11,716 nucleotides of DNA from an uncultured Eubacteriales bacterium (GTDB lineage Bacteria > Bacillota > Clostridia > Lachnospirales > Lachnospiraceae), in contig OMSP01000270.1 in NCBI GenBank assembly GCA_900313775.1, forward strand, positions 1 through 11,716, written 5' to 3'. Shown here in pieces: positions 1 to 6,765 of the stretch. Numbering within the stretch: position 1 is the stretch's first letter; every line of letters begins with the position of its first letter. Made by a program: the position numbers and the translations under genes. The notes beneath the pieces were generated by a model, which did not search any database, was not told where the DNA came from, and worked only from the letters and a program-made list of their open reading frames with translations.

Positions 1-1131
1 GAGATCCAGGAAGGTCTGATCAAAGCCTGTGATGTGATCGATCTGATCATTGAGATCCTGCGCGGTTCCAAGACTATCGCTCAGGCGAAGCGCTGTCTGG
101 TGGATGGCGATACGACTGACATCCGTTTTAAGTCTCCGGTCTCTGAAAAAATGGCGGCGATGCTGCGCTTTTCTGAAAAGCAGGCGGATGCGGTCCTCGC
201 GATGCGCCTGTCCAAGCTGATCGGGCTGGAGATCGAGGCGCTCATCGCCAGACAGGAGGAGACACTGGCACATATTGCCGAATACGAGAAGATCTTAAAT
301 GATTATGACACGATGGCTCAGGTCATAATGGACGATCTGGATGCGATCAGCAAAGAGTTTGGCAGAGACCGAAGGACCGAGCTTGATGATGTTGAGGAGG
401 TCGTGATCAAGGCACAGCCCATCGCGCGGCAGAAGATGATGTTCCTCATGGATCGTTTCGGCTATGCACGGATCGTAGATCCCGGTACCTACAGCCGCAA
501 CGAAGAGACTGCGATCGCGGAGAGCAGGTTCATCTCTCCCTGTGTCAATGTCGGCAAGCTCTGCTTCTTTACCGATGACGGGATGATGCACCAGGCGAAG
601 GTCGCGGACATACCGCGGACGAAGTTCCGGGATAAAGGCACACCGATCGACAATGTCAGCGGTTTTGACTCGAGCAAGCAGCGGGTGATATTTGTCTGCG
701 ATGAGGAAAAATTGAAGGAGATGAAGCTTTATTTCCTGACTGCACAGGGCATGATCAAAAAGGTGGACGGAAGTGAATTTGAGGCGAGCCGTTACAATAT
801 CGCGGCGACCAAGCTGGCAGCAGGCGATTCACTTGTCAAGATCCTGCCTGCCCACGATGACGATGAGGTCGTCATACAGACAAAGCGCGGCTATTTCCTT
901 CGCTTTGACGGAGCGGAGGTGCCGGAGAACAAGAAGAACTCGATGGGAGTTCACGGTATCAAGCTCAAGAGAGGAGATCAGGCGGTGATGCTGCACAGCT
1001 TCAGCCACAAGGACTCCGGTGTACGGATCGATTACGGCGACGGAGAGCTGATGCTCACCAGGCTTAAGCTGGCCAGAAGGGCCGGCACTGGCACTTTGCA
1101 TGATCCGGGGCAGATCTCTCTGCCGGTCTGA
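1..1131 (+). CDS. parC: DNA topoisomerase IV / gyrase subunit A, C-terminal part (5' end outside window)
   Basis: This is the last 376 residues of a type IIA topoisomerase A subunit, which cuts and rejoins DNA while the B subunit supplies ATP turnover. The reading frame is open from base 1, so the catalytic tyrosine domain lies upstream. The first ~120 residues are the end of the breakage-reunion domain and its coiled coil (EGLIKACDVIDLII, then ADAVLAMRLSKL, ending at the family motif GRDRRTEL). The remaining ~240 residues form beta-pinwheel blades (for example GKLCFFTDDGMMHQ, LYFLTAQGMIKKV and VVIQTKRGYFLRF). No GyrA box (QRRGGKG-like) is present; the matching place reads KFRDKGTPIDN. The tail seems too short for six blades. 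Both points favour a ParC-type decatenase over true gyrase. That assignment is inference; the family itself is clear. The partner parE probably lies just upstream, outside the window. Confidence 0.85.
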   Translation, partial: EIQEGLIKACDVIDLIIEILRGSKTIAQAKRCLVDGDTTDIRFKSPVSEKMAAMLRFSEKQADAVLAMRLSKLIGLEIEALIARQEETLAHIAEYEKILNDYDTMAQVIMDDLDAISKEFGRDRRTELDDVEEVVIKAQPIARQKMMFLMDRFGYARIVDPGTYSRNEETAIAESRFISPCVNVGKLCFFTDDGMMHQAKVADIPRTKFRDKGTPIDNVSGFDSSKQRVIFVCDEEKLKEMKLYFLTAQGMIKKVDGSEFEASRYNIAATKLAAGDSLVKILPAHDDDEVVIQTKRGYFLRFDGAEVPENKKNSMGVHGIKLKRGDQAVMLHSFSHKDSGVRIDYGDGELMLTRLKLARRAGTGTLHDPGQISLPV

Positions 1132-1163
1132 GGGTGCTGAATATTTTTCAAAAACTTGCCGTT

Positions 1164-1180
1164 GCGGGTGTACATCCCGC
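1164..1180. promoter_or_regulatory. Inverted repeat covering the -35 of the L,D-transpeptidase promoter
   Basis: GCGGG at 1164-1168 and CCCGC at 1176-1180 are perfect 5-base inverted arms around TGTACAT. The candidate -35 sits between the arms, as an operator would. A second GGCGGG at 1203-1208, near the likely transcription start, is complementary to CCCGCC at 1176-1181. No T-run follows, so it does not look like a terminator for the upstream gene. The regulator, if any, is unknown. Confidence 0.35.
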
Positions 1181-1196
1181 CGAAGATGTGTATAAT
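1169..1196 (+). promoter_or_regulatory. Probable promoter of the L,D-transpeptidase-tgt-proC cluster
   Basis: A perfect TATAAT (-10) lies at 1191-1196. The best -35 is TGTACA at 1169-1174 (4 of 6 consensus bases) with a 16-base spacer. Transcription would start near 1203, leaving a leader of about 47 bases. The -35 is weak, which suggests modest or activator-assisted expression. Confidence 0.55.
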
Positions 1197-1249
1197 AAAA
1201 ATGGCGGGTATAAATAATAAAGAGGGGTATTTTTATATTCTGGTGACAT

Positions 1250-3127
1250 ATGTTTGATTTTTTAAAGGGAAAAAAGAATAAAAAGCCCGATCTTCATCTG
1301 GTTGAAGATACCGTTGACGAGACAGTCGCCGGTGAAGCAGAGGAGGAGTTCAAGGAGGCGGAAGAGGCTTTCGATGCAGTCGGAGAGACAGCAGAAACTG
1401 ACGCGACGCAACCCGCTGAGGATGTCGATGCCCCGGCGGCTGACGAAGAAGATGTTGAAGCTGAAAAATCTGACGTGCAGCTCGAAAACGACGAAGGCGA
1501 TTCCGACGACGAAGATATCGAAGACGACGAGGACTCTGATGGCGAAGATATCGAAGACGATGAAGAGCCTGATGAAGATTTCGAGGAAGAAGAGATAGAC
1601 GAGGATTCGTTCGAGGAAGACGAGGTCGATGAGGAGTCCTTTGAAGAAGGCGATCTGCCGCCGCAGCGCAAGGATCCCGCGGGGTATTTCATGGAGATGG
1701 CCCGGGAAGAAGAGGAGGGGAAAAAGCGCTCAGTCGGTAAGACGATACTCAAGGTTCTGCTCGGTATTATCGGTTTTGCCGCGCTGGCTTATCTGGCGGT
1801 ATCCGCTTTCTTTATAGGGCATTTCTACTACGATACAACGATCAACGGCGTGGACTTTTCTCTCAAGTCGGCTGACGATGTGGAAAAATACATGTCCAGG
1901 CAGGTGGATGACTATGTGCTCACTGTAAATGAGCTTCAGGGAGACACCGAAACGATCGTCGGCGCGGACATCGGTATTCGCTATAAGCAGAGCACTCAGA
2001 TAAAGCAGCAGCTGAAGGCGCAGAATCCCCTGCTGTGGATTCGGGCGTTCTGGGAGCCGGATTCCATGAATGTGGATGTGGGTGTCGATTACGAAGAGGA
2101 AAAGCTTGCAGCGGTCATATCGAAGCTGCAATGCATGGACGAGTCCAAGTGGACCAAGTCGAGCAACGCCAAGCCTGAATTTGACGGATCTCAGTTTGTG
2201 GTTGCCAAGGAAGTCTACGGTACGACTATCAACAAGGATATCTTCAACAAAGCAGTGCGCGACGCGATCAGTCAGTTTGTACCTGAGTTGAGCCTCGAGG
2301 AAGCCGGATGCTATCAGCCTCCCAAGTTTGTGAGCACTTCACCCGAGGTACAGGCAGCCTGCGACAAGATGAATAATTACAGTAAAGCCTGTGTTACATA
2401 TACATTCGGAGATACCACTGAAGTCGTTGACCGCAATGTCATCAAGGATTGGCTGAAGGTCAATACAGATAACATGAAAGTTACCTATAATGAAGACAAG
2501 GTCACGGATTATCTGAAGGCGCTCGGAAAGAAGTATGATACGATCGGCAAGACACGTACGATAACTTCCCCGGCAGGGGAAAAATATAAAGTGTCAGGCG
2601 GTACTTACGGTTGGGAGATCGACGAGGCCAAGGAGGCCAAGGCCCTAAAGAAGCATATCAAGAAGGGCGAGACGGTCACCAAGGAACCCGCCTATGTGCA
2701 GAGAGCTGCCAGCCGCGGTGATGTCGACTGGGGCAGCACTTACGCAGAAGTGGACATCTCAAAGCAGCATGCCTGGTACATCAAGGATGGCAAGGTCGCC
2801 TTTGAATTTGATGTTGTCACCGGACTTCCTACGGCTAAAAGAGCCACGCCTACCGGAGTACATCAGTGTCTGGAAAAAGCGCGCAATAAAGTCCTGCGCG
2901 GCGACCGGCTGCCGAGCGGCAAATATGAATACGAGACACCTGTCGCCTACTGGATGCGCGTGACCTGGTCAGGCGTGGGCTTCCACACGGCGACATGGCA
3001 GCCGTCCTTCGGCGGAAACCGGTATACTTACGCCGGATCTCACGGCTGCATCAATATGTCTTACAATGATTCCGTCACTCTGTACGGCCTGATCGAGGTC
3101 GGTGACGCAGTCATCATTCACAAGTAA
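1250..3127 (+). CDS. Membrane-anchored L,D-transpeptidase (YkuD) with acidic cytoplasmic domain
   Basis: This 625-residue enzyme probably makes 3-3 (meso-DAP to meso-DAP type) peptidoglycan cross-links at the outer face of the membrane. Residues 1-14 are basic. Residues ~18-157 are extremely rich in Asp and Glu, with short internal repeats. A Lys/Arg patch then precedes one membrane segment (~165-190), so the acidic part should be cytoplasmic. Residues ~195-490 match the stalk-like PG_binding_4 region found in Gram-positive L,D-transpeptidases. The YkuD domain (~496-625) has the full signature His579-X17-Ser597-His598-Gly-Cys600, with Cys600 the nucleophile. An in-frame TGA at 1244-1246 makes ATG 1250 the first possible start, but its Shine-Dalgarno is poor: GGTGA only 3 bases away, or AGAGGGG 22 bases away. 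Twelve bases separate it from tgt. The family is certain; the role of the acidic domain is unknown. Confidence 0.93.
   Translation: MFDFLKGKKNKKPDLHLVEDTVDETVAGEAEEEFKEAEEAFDAVGETAETDATQPAEDVDAPAADEEDVEAEKSDVQLENDEGDSDDEDIEDDEDSDGEDIEDDEEPDEDFEEEEIDEDSFEEDEVDEESFEEGDLPPQRKDPAGYFMEMAREEEEGKKRSVGKTILKVLLGIIGFAALAYLAVSAFFIGHFYYDTTINGVDFSLKSADDVEKYMSRQVDDYVLTVNELQGDTETIVGADIGIRYKQSTQIKQQLKAQNPLLWIRAFWEPDSMNVDVGVDYEEEKLAAVISKLQCMDESKWTKSSNAKPEFDGSQFVVAKEVYGTTINKDIFNKAVRDAISQFVPELSLEEAGCYQPPKFVSTSPEVQAACDKMNNYSKACVTYTFGDTTEVVDRNVIKDWLKVNTDNMKVTYNEDKVTDYLKALGKKYDTIGKTRTITSPAGEKYKVSGGTYGWEIDEAKEAKALKKHIKKGETVTKEPAYVQRAASRGDVDWGSTYAEVDISKQHAWYIKDGKVAFEFDVVTGLPTAKRATPTGVHQCLEKARNKVLRGDRLPSGKYEYETPVAYWMRVTWSGVGFHTATWQPSFGGNRYTYAGSHGCINMSYNDSVTLYGLIEVGDAVIIHK
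1511..1560 (+). repeat. Direct repeat in the acidic-domain coding region
   Basis: The same 17 bases (GAAGATATCGAAGACGA) occur at 1511-1527 and 1544-1560, a 33-base period that encodes EDIEDDE twice. A further protein-level pair follows, IDEDSFEED and VDEESFEEG, 30 bases apart with diverged codons. This suggests the acidic domain grew by tandem duplication. Confidence 0.8.
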
Positions 3128-3139
3128 AAAGGAGATATC

Positions 3140-4276
3140 GTGAGTCATTATACCTTACTGGCGACAGACGGACTGGCCAAAAGAGGCCGTCTGGAGACTG
3201 TCCACGGTACGATCGAGACACCTGTATTTATGAATGTCGGGACGGCAGGGGCTATCAAAGGCGCCCTGTCGTCTTATGATTTGGAACAGATCGGCACACA
3301 GGTCTGGCTGGCCAACACCTATCATCTGCATGTGAGACCGGGAGATGAACTGGTGCGGGATATGGGCGGTCTGCGAAAATTCATGGTCTGGGACAGACCG
3401 GTACTGACGGACTCAGGCGGTTTCCAGGTGTTTTCGCTGGCGAGTCTGAGACAGATCAGAGAAGAGGGAGTGCGGTTTAATTCTCATATAGACGGACATA
3501 AGATCTTCATGGGGCCGGAGGAGAGCATACAGATCCAGTCCAATCTGGCTTCGACGATCGCTATGGCATTCGATGAATGTCCTTCCTCGGTCGCTGAGAA
3601 ATCTTATATCGAACAGTCGGTAGCCCGTACGACGCGGTGGCTGCGCCGCTGCAAGGACAAGATCACGGAACTCAATGCCAGGGAGGATACGCTCAACCCA
3701 CAGCAGATGCTGTTCGGCATCAACCAGGGAGGCATTTATCCGGACATCCGGCGCGATCATGCACGCGAGATCACAGAAATGGATCTGGACGGTTATGCAG
3801 TCGGAGGCCTGGCTGTCGGCGAGACTCATGAGGAGATGTATTATATCCTTGAAGAGACGGTTCCGCTGCTGCCGCAGAACAAACCGGTATATCTGATGGG
3901 CGTCGGCACGCCGGCCAATATTCTGGAGAGCGTAGAAAGGGGAGTCGATTTCTTTGACTGTGTCTATCCGAGCCGCAACGGCCGTCACGGGCACGTCTAC
4001 ACCAACCACGGCAAGATGAACCTTTTAAATGCCCGCTATGAGAGAGATGAGCGTCCGCTGGATGAGAGCTGTGACTGTCCGGTCTGCCGGCGTTTTTCCA
4101 GGAGCTATATCCACCATTTGTTCAAGGCGAAAGAAATGCTGGCCATGCGCTTGTGCGTTATGCACAATCTCTGTTTCTACAACCGCATGATGGAGGAGAT
4201 CCGCGCGGCGATCGAGGCAGGAGAGTACAGAAAGTATAAGGCGGAGAAACTGGCGCGCATGGAAGCCGGAGAGTAG
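3140..4276 (+). CDS. tgt: Queuine / preQ1 tRNA-guanine transglycosylase
   Basis: This enzyme swaps guanine 34 of GUN-anticodon tRNAs (Asp, Asn, His, Tyr) for the queuosine precursor base. It has the full 378-residue length of the family. Visible motifs are TDSGGFQVFS with catalytic Asp91, GGLAVGE (222-228) in the base-binding pocket, FDCVYPSRNGRHG with the nucleophile Asp273, and a zinc site Cys311, Cys313, Cys316 and His342. Cys147 and Val226 match the residues (Cys158 and Val233 in the Zymomonas enzyme) associated with preQ1 use by bacterial enzymes, although some Clostridia salvage queuine directly. The start is GTG, supported by AAGGAG five bases upstream. No other queuosine gene is in the window, so source of the base is not shown. 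It sits 9 bases from proC and is probably co-transcribed. Confidence 0.97.
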   Translation: MSHYTLLATDGLAKRGRLETVHGTIETPVFMNVGTAGAIKGALSSYDLEQIGTQVWLANTYHLHVRPGDELVRDMGGLRKFMVWDRPVLTDSGGFQVFSLASLRQIREEGVRFNSHIDGHKIFMGPEESIQIQSNLASTIAMAFDECPSSVAEKSYIEQSVARTTRWLRRCKDKITELNAREDTLNPQQMLFGINQGGIYPDIRRDHAREITEMDLDGYAVGGLAVGETHEEMYYILEETVPLLPQNKPVYLMGVGTPANILESVERGVDFFDCVYPSRNGRHGHVYTNHGKMNLLNARYERDERPLDESCDCPVCRRFSRSYIHHLFKAKEMLAMRLCVMHNLCFYNRMMEEIRAAIEAGEYRKYKAEKLARMEAGE

Positions 4277-4285
4277 GAGAATACC

Positions 4286-5113
4286 ATGACAGAGAAAATC
4301 GGTTTTATCGGAACGGGAAACATGGGTACGGCACTTTTGACCGGTGCCAGAAACGCCTATGAGGCTGAGAGATTCGTATTCTACGATATGGATCCGGGCA
4401 AGCGGGATCAGATCACGGGTAAGCTCGGCATCGGGGCGGCAGAAGATACGGCTGATGTGGCCGGACAGGCTAAGTATCTCTTTTTGATGGTCAAACCTCA
4501 GTCCTACGAGGAAGTGCTCGCACAGATACGTGACCAGCTCAGAGAGGATCATATCCTTGTCAGCGTGGCACCCGGCGTGACTGCCAAGTGGATCTACAGA
4601 ATCACGGGCTGGGATGAGAAGGATGTTTCTGAACGGTTTCGAGTGGTGCGCGTTATGCCGAATACGCCGGCTCTTTTGGGCGCGGGTATGACGGGATATG
4701 CGTACGGAGAAGGGGAACTGACCGATGAGGAGAACGAGGTGATCCGGCGTATCTTTGCGTCATGCGGAAAAGCCTGCCGGGTAGAAGAATCTCTGATGGA
4801 TGCCGTTATCTGTGCGAGCGGATCATCTCCGGCGTTTTACTATCTGGTAATTGATGCGATCGCCAAGCGCTGCGAAGCCCTTGGAATGACGAGAGAGGAT
4901 GCTGTGCTCTTCAGCGCCCAGGCGGCGTACGGTTCTGCGCAGATGGTCCTGGAAGCGGGGGAGGATCCTGCGGTGCTGGCCGAGCGCGTATGCTCAAAAG
5001 GCGGGACGACGATCGAGGGAGTCCGCTCGCTGCAGAAAGATGATCTCGACGGCGTCATGGCAAGAGCTGTCGATGCGACTTACGCGCGGGCTGTAGAGAT
5101 GAGAAAAGAGTAG
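4286..5113 (+). CDS. proC: Pyrroline-5-carboxylate reductase
   Basis: This cytoplasmic enzyme reduces 1-pyrroline-5-carboxylate to L-proline with NAD(P)H, the last step of proline synthesis. The 275-residue length is normal. The N-terminal Rossmann fold opens with IGFIGTGNMGTALL (residues 5-18). The middle holds MVKPQ and the conserved VRVMPNTPALLGAGMTGY. The C-terminal helical dimer domain contains ASGSSPAFYY and the family signature ending in SKGGTTIEGVRSL. The Shine-Dalgarno AGGAGA (4275-4280) overlaps the stop codon of tgt, which points to translational coupling. A new promoter begins just after its stop, so proC probably ends the first cluster, although I see no hairpin terminator. Nothing unusual is seen in the coding sequence. 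Confidence 0.97.
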   Translation: MTEKIGFIGTGNMGTALLTGARNAYEAERFVFYDMDPGKRDQITGKLGIGAAEDTADVAGQAKYLFLMVKPQSYEEVLAQIRDQLREDHILVSVAPGVTAKWIYRITGWDEKDVSERFRVVRVMPNTPALLGAGMTGYAYGEGELTDEENEVIRRIFASCGKACRVEESLMDAVICASGSSPAFYYLVIDAIAKRCEALGMTREDAVLFSAQAAYGSAQMVLEAGEDPAVLAERVCSKGGTTIEGVRSLQKDDLDGVMARAVDATYARAVEMRKE

Positions 5114-5117
5114 TCAG

Positions 5118-5146
5118 TGGACAAAGCACTTCTTATTTGATATAAT
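5118..5146 (+). promoter_or_regulatory. Strong sigma-A-type promoter with extended -10, second cluster
   Basis: TGGACA (5118-5123, 5 of 6 consensus bases) and a perfect TATAAT (5141-5146) are separated by exactly 17 bases. TGA just before the -10 (5138-5140) gives an extended -10 element. Transcription should begin near 5153, about 40 bases before the 131-residue membrane protein. This is the best promoter in the window and probably drives the genes through cdaA and cdaR. Confidence 0.75.
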
Positions 5147-5191
5147 TTTTACGGAATTATGCGATGGATTACCACCTGAACGGGGACGGCG

Positions 5192-5587
5192 ATGGACAGA
5201 AAAAAAGTCAAGATCATGACGCGCATGGCGATGTATGAACAGGGTCCCGGACAGCGGGATATCCAGATCAGCCAGTTTTACAAAAAGGATTACGCGAGCC
5301 TGCATATGTGGTACGCGTTGATCTGGCTGACCGTGGGATATGTCCTGCTTATCGGAGCGCTGTTTTTCGCGTTTTCAGATCAGCTGTTCAATCATACGCA
5401 GCTGTCCTATTATATCCGTTTGGGTATGGGAGTGGTGATCGTCTATGTGATCATGCTCCTGGTCTACGGCATCGCCTCCCGCACCTTTTTTAACAGCAAG
5501 CATACTGCGTCGCGCAACAGAGTCAAAGGCTATATGCGCGATGTGGTCCGCATAGAGAGAATATACGACAGGAAGGAAAAAAGATGA
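5192..5587 (+). CDS. Small two-helix membrane protein of unknown function
   Basis: I do not recognise this 131-residue protein. Residues 1-37 are polar and basic (MDRKKVKIM, then a QRDIQISQFYKKDY stretch). Two hydrophobic segments follow: ~40-62 (YALIWLTVGYVLLIGALFFAF) and ~75-95 (LGMGVVIVYVIMLLVYGIA). The C-terminal ~36 residues are strongly basic (KHTASRNRVKGYMRDVVRIERIYDRKEKR). The charge pattern puts both ends in the cytoplasm. There is no signal peptide or catalytic motif. GGGGA five bases before ATG 5192 supports the start; an in-frame TGA at 5177-5179 excludes longer forms. It is the first gene after the strong promoter, and its stop overlaps the next start by 4 bases (ATGA). That coupling suggests a shared complex with the 392-residue membrane protein. 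A link to CdaA is guilt by association only. Confidence 0.85.
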   Translation: MDRKKVKIMTRMAMYEQGPGQRDIQISQFYKKDYASLHMWYALIWLTVGYVLLIGALFFAFSDQLFNHTQLSYYIRLGMGVVIVYVIMLLVYGIASRTFFNSKHTASRNRVKGYMRDVVRIERIYDRKEKR

Positions 5588-6762
5588 ATACGACTGTAGC
5601 CGGAGCAAAAGGACAACTGGGTCAGTTCTATGCCACATACTCGCATATCATTGACCGCGTCGCCCGATTCATATTTGGAATCTTGCTTTTTGCGGGTGTC
5701 AATCATATCACAGGGTATATGGAGCGACTGGATTCATGGGTCGTGGTGATCGGACTTGCCGTAATCTGCGCTTTTTTGCCGACGCCGTTTTTGACCTTGT
5801 TCGGCTTCGCGCTGTTGCTTGCTCATCTGTCATCGCTCTCTCTCCCGGTGATGGGAGTCGTAGCCGTACTCTTCCTGATCATGTTTGCCCTGTACTTCCA
5901 TTTCACGCCGGGGCATACTATCATGCTGCTCCTGGTGCCGATCGCTTTTTGGTTCAAGATCCCGGCGGTCATCCCGATCGCTTTCGGACTGATGGGATCG
6001 CCGGCGTTCGCCTATCCGATTGCCTGCGGGTGCATCGCTTATTACAGTCTTCGCTATATCCATACATACGCTAAGACTTTTGACACTTCGGGTCTTGCCG
6101 GTACGATGACCAGGATCAGCACCTGGATCAGGGAACTGTTTACGAACAAGGAGATGTGGCTGTATATCTTTGCATTCACCATCTGCCTGTGGGCCGTATG
6201 CATGATCCGCAAACGAGATGTGGCTCATTCCTGGAAACTGGCGACACTTTTGGGGGCTCTGATCGATGTCCTTATTCTGGCGATCGGCGCGGCCGTCCTC
6301 GGGGTCAAGCTCAATATCGGTGTTGTGTTGCTGGGGCATCTGGCGGCGATCATCGTCGGACTTATACTGGAATATTTGTTCTTCCACGTCGATTATAAAC
6401 ACAGGGAGTCTATCCAGTTTGAGGATGATGACTATGTGTATTATGTGAGCGCTGTTCCCAAGGTCAAGGGTAACGAGAGCGAGCAGAGAGAGGTCAAGAG
6501 GCTGACCCACGAGTCGGAAACCGGAAGATCCGGGGAAGACAGAACAGAGAGACCAAAGAATAAAAAGCCTTCATCACAGAAGAGCAAGGGTCAGCAGAAA
6601 GGCAAAGGTCAGCAAAAAGGTAAAGGTCAGCAAAAGGGAAAAGGCCAGTCAAAAGGCAAAAAGACTCCGCCGCCGGCAAAGAAACAAAAATGGGAAAACG
6701 GTATGACTGACGAACTGCTGATGACACAGTCGCTGCGGAGGGATCTGGAGAAGGAATTGTAA
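5584..6762 (+). CDS. Polytopic membrane protein with Lys/Gly/Gln-repeat tail, unknown function
   Basis: I do not recognise the function of this 392-residue protein. Residues ~24-267 carry about eight or nine hydrophobic segments, with a polar loop at ~157-190. A cytoplasmic tail follows. It begins with the acidic-aromatic stretch SIQFEDDDYVYYVSAVPKV (276-294), continues as a charged linker, then holds four copies of a six-residue unit (GQQKGK three times, GQSKGK once, residues 336-359) and a final KKTPPPAKKQKW and amphipathic helix to the end. The tail would be highly positive and could bind acidic lipid, nucleic acid or an acidic partner; that is inference. The start ATG overlaps the previous stop, and cdaA follows after 3 bases. 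No transporter, flippase or enzyme motif was recognised. Tight spacing on both sides makes co-expression with CdaA very likely. Confidence 0.88.
   Translation: MNTTVAGAKGQLGQFYATYSHIIDRVARFIFGILLFAGVNHITGYMERLDSWVVVIGLAVICAFLPTPFLTLFGFALLLAHLSSLSLPVMGVVAVLFLIMFALYFHFTPGHTIMLLLVPIAFWFKIPAVIPIAFGLMGSPAFAYPIACGCIAYYSLRYIHTYAKTFDTSGLAGTMTRISTWIRELFTNKEMWLYIFAFTICLWAVCMIRKRDVAHSWKLATLLGALIDVLILAIGAAVLGVKLNIGVVLLGHLAAIIVGLILEYLFFHVDYKHRESIQFEDDDYVYYVSAVPKVKGNESEQREVKRLTHESETGRSGEDRTERPKNKKPSSQKSKGQQKGKGQQKGKGQQKGKGQSKGKKTPPPAKKQKWENGMTDELLMTQSLRRDLEKEL
6589..6660 (+). repeat. 18-base tandem repeat, four copies, in the membrane-protein tail
   Basis: Four in-frame 18-base units run from 6589 to 6660, each of the form GGTCAGCAGAAAGGCAAA with third-position changes. 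They encode GQQKGK, GQQKGK, GQQKGK and GQSKGK. Lengths in multiples of 18 keep the frame, so copy number could vary between strains without breaking the gene. Confidence 0.9.
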
Positions 6763-6765
6763 TTC

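Noticed and set aside
1132..1249. Rho-independent terminator or riboswitch between the topoisomerase and L,D-transpeptidase genes
   Set aside because: The hairpin arms are only five bases and are followed by the promoter -10, not a T-run; the stretch is too short for a known riboswitch class and shows none of their conserved cores that I recognise.
1294..1752. Antisense open frame of 152 residues, very rich in serine
   Set aside because: It is the mirror of the GAN-codon-rich acidic region of the L,D-transpeptidase; Asp and Glu codons read backwards give Ser-type codons. No start signal or known domain.
3413..4009. Antisense open frame of 198 residues inside tgt
   Set aside because: tgt is complete and highly conserved on the + strand; the antisense product shows no family pattern and no ribosome binding site was evident.
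5114..5191. Terminator after proC
   Set aside because: No inverted repeat with a T-run was found; the run of Ts at 5146-5150 follows the TATAAT box without a stem before it.
5164..5238. 24-residue open frame (ATG 5164) overlapping the start of the 131-residue protein, a possible leader peptide
   Set aside because: No Shine-Dalgarno before it, only about 11 bases after the likely transcript start, and no stalling or attenuator structure beside it.
5830..6510. Antisense open frame of 226 residues inside the polytopic membrane gene
   Set aside because: Composition is His, Asp, Arg and Gln rich as expected of the reverse of hydrophobic codons; the + frame has clear membrane segments and operon spacing.
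6589..6660. Short regular repeats as a CRISPR-like array
   Set aside because: Units are contiguous without spacers and stay in frame inside a coding sequence.
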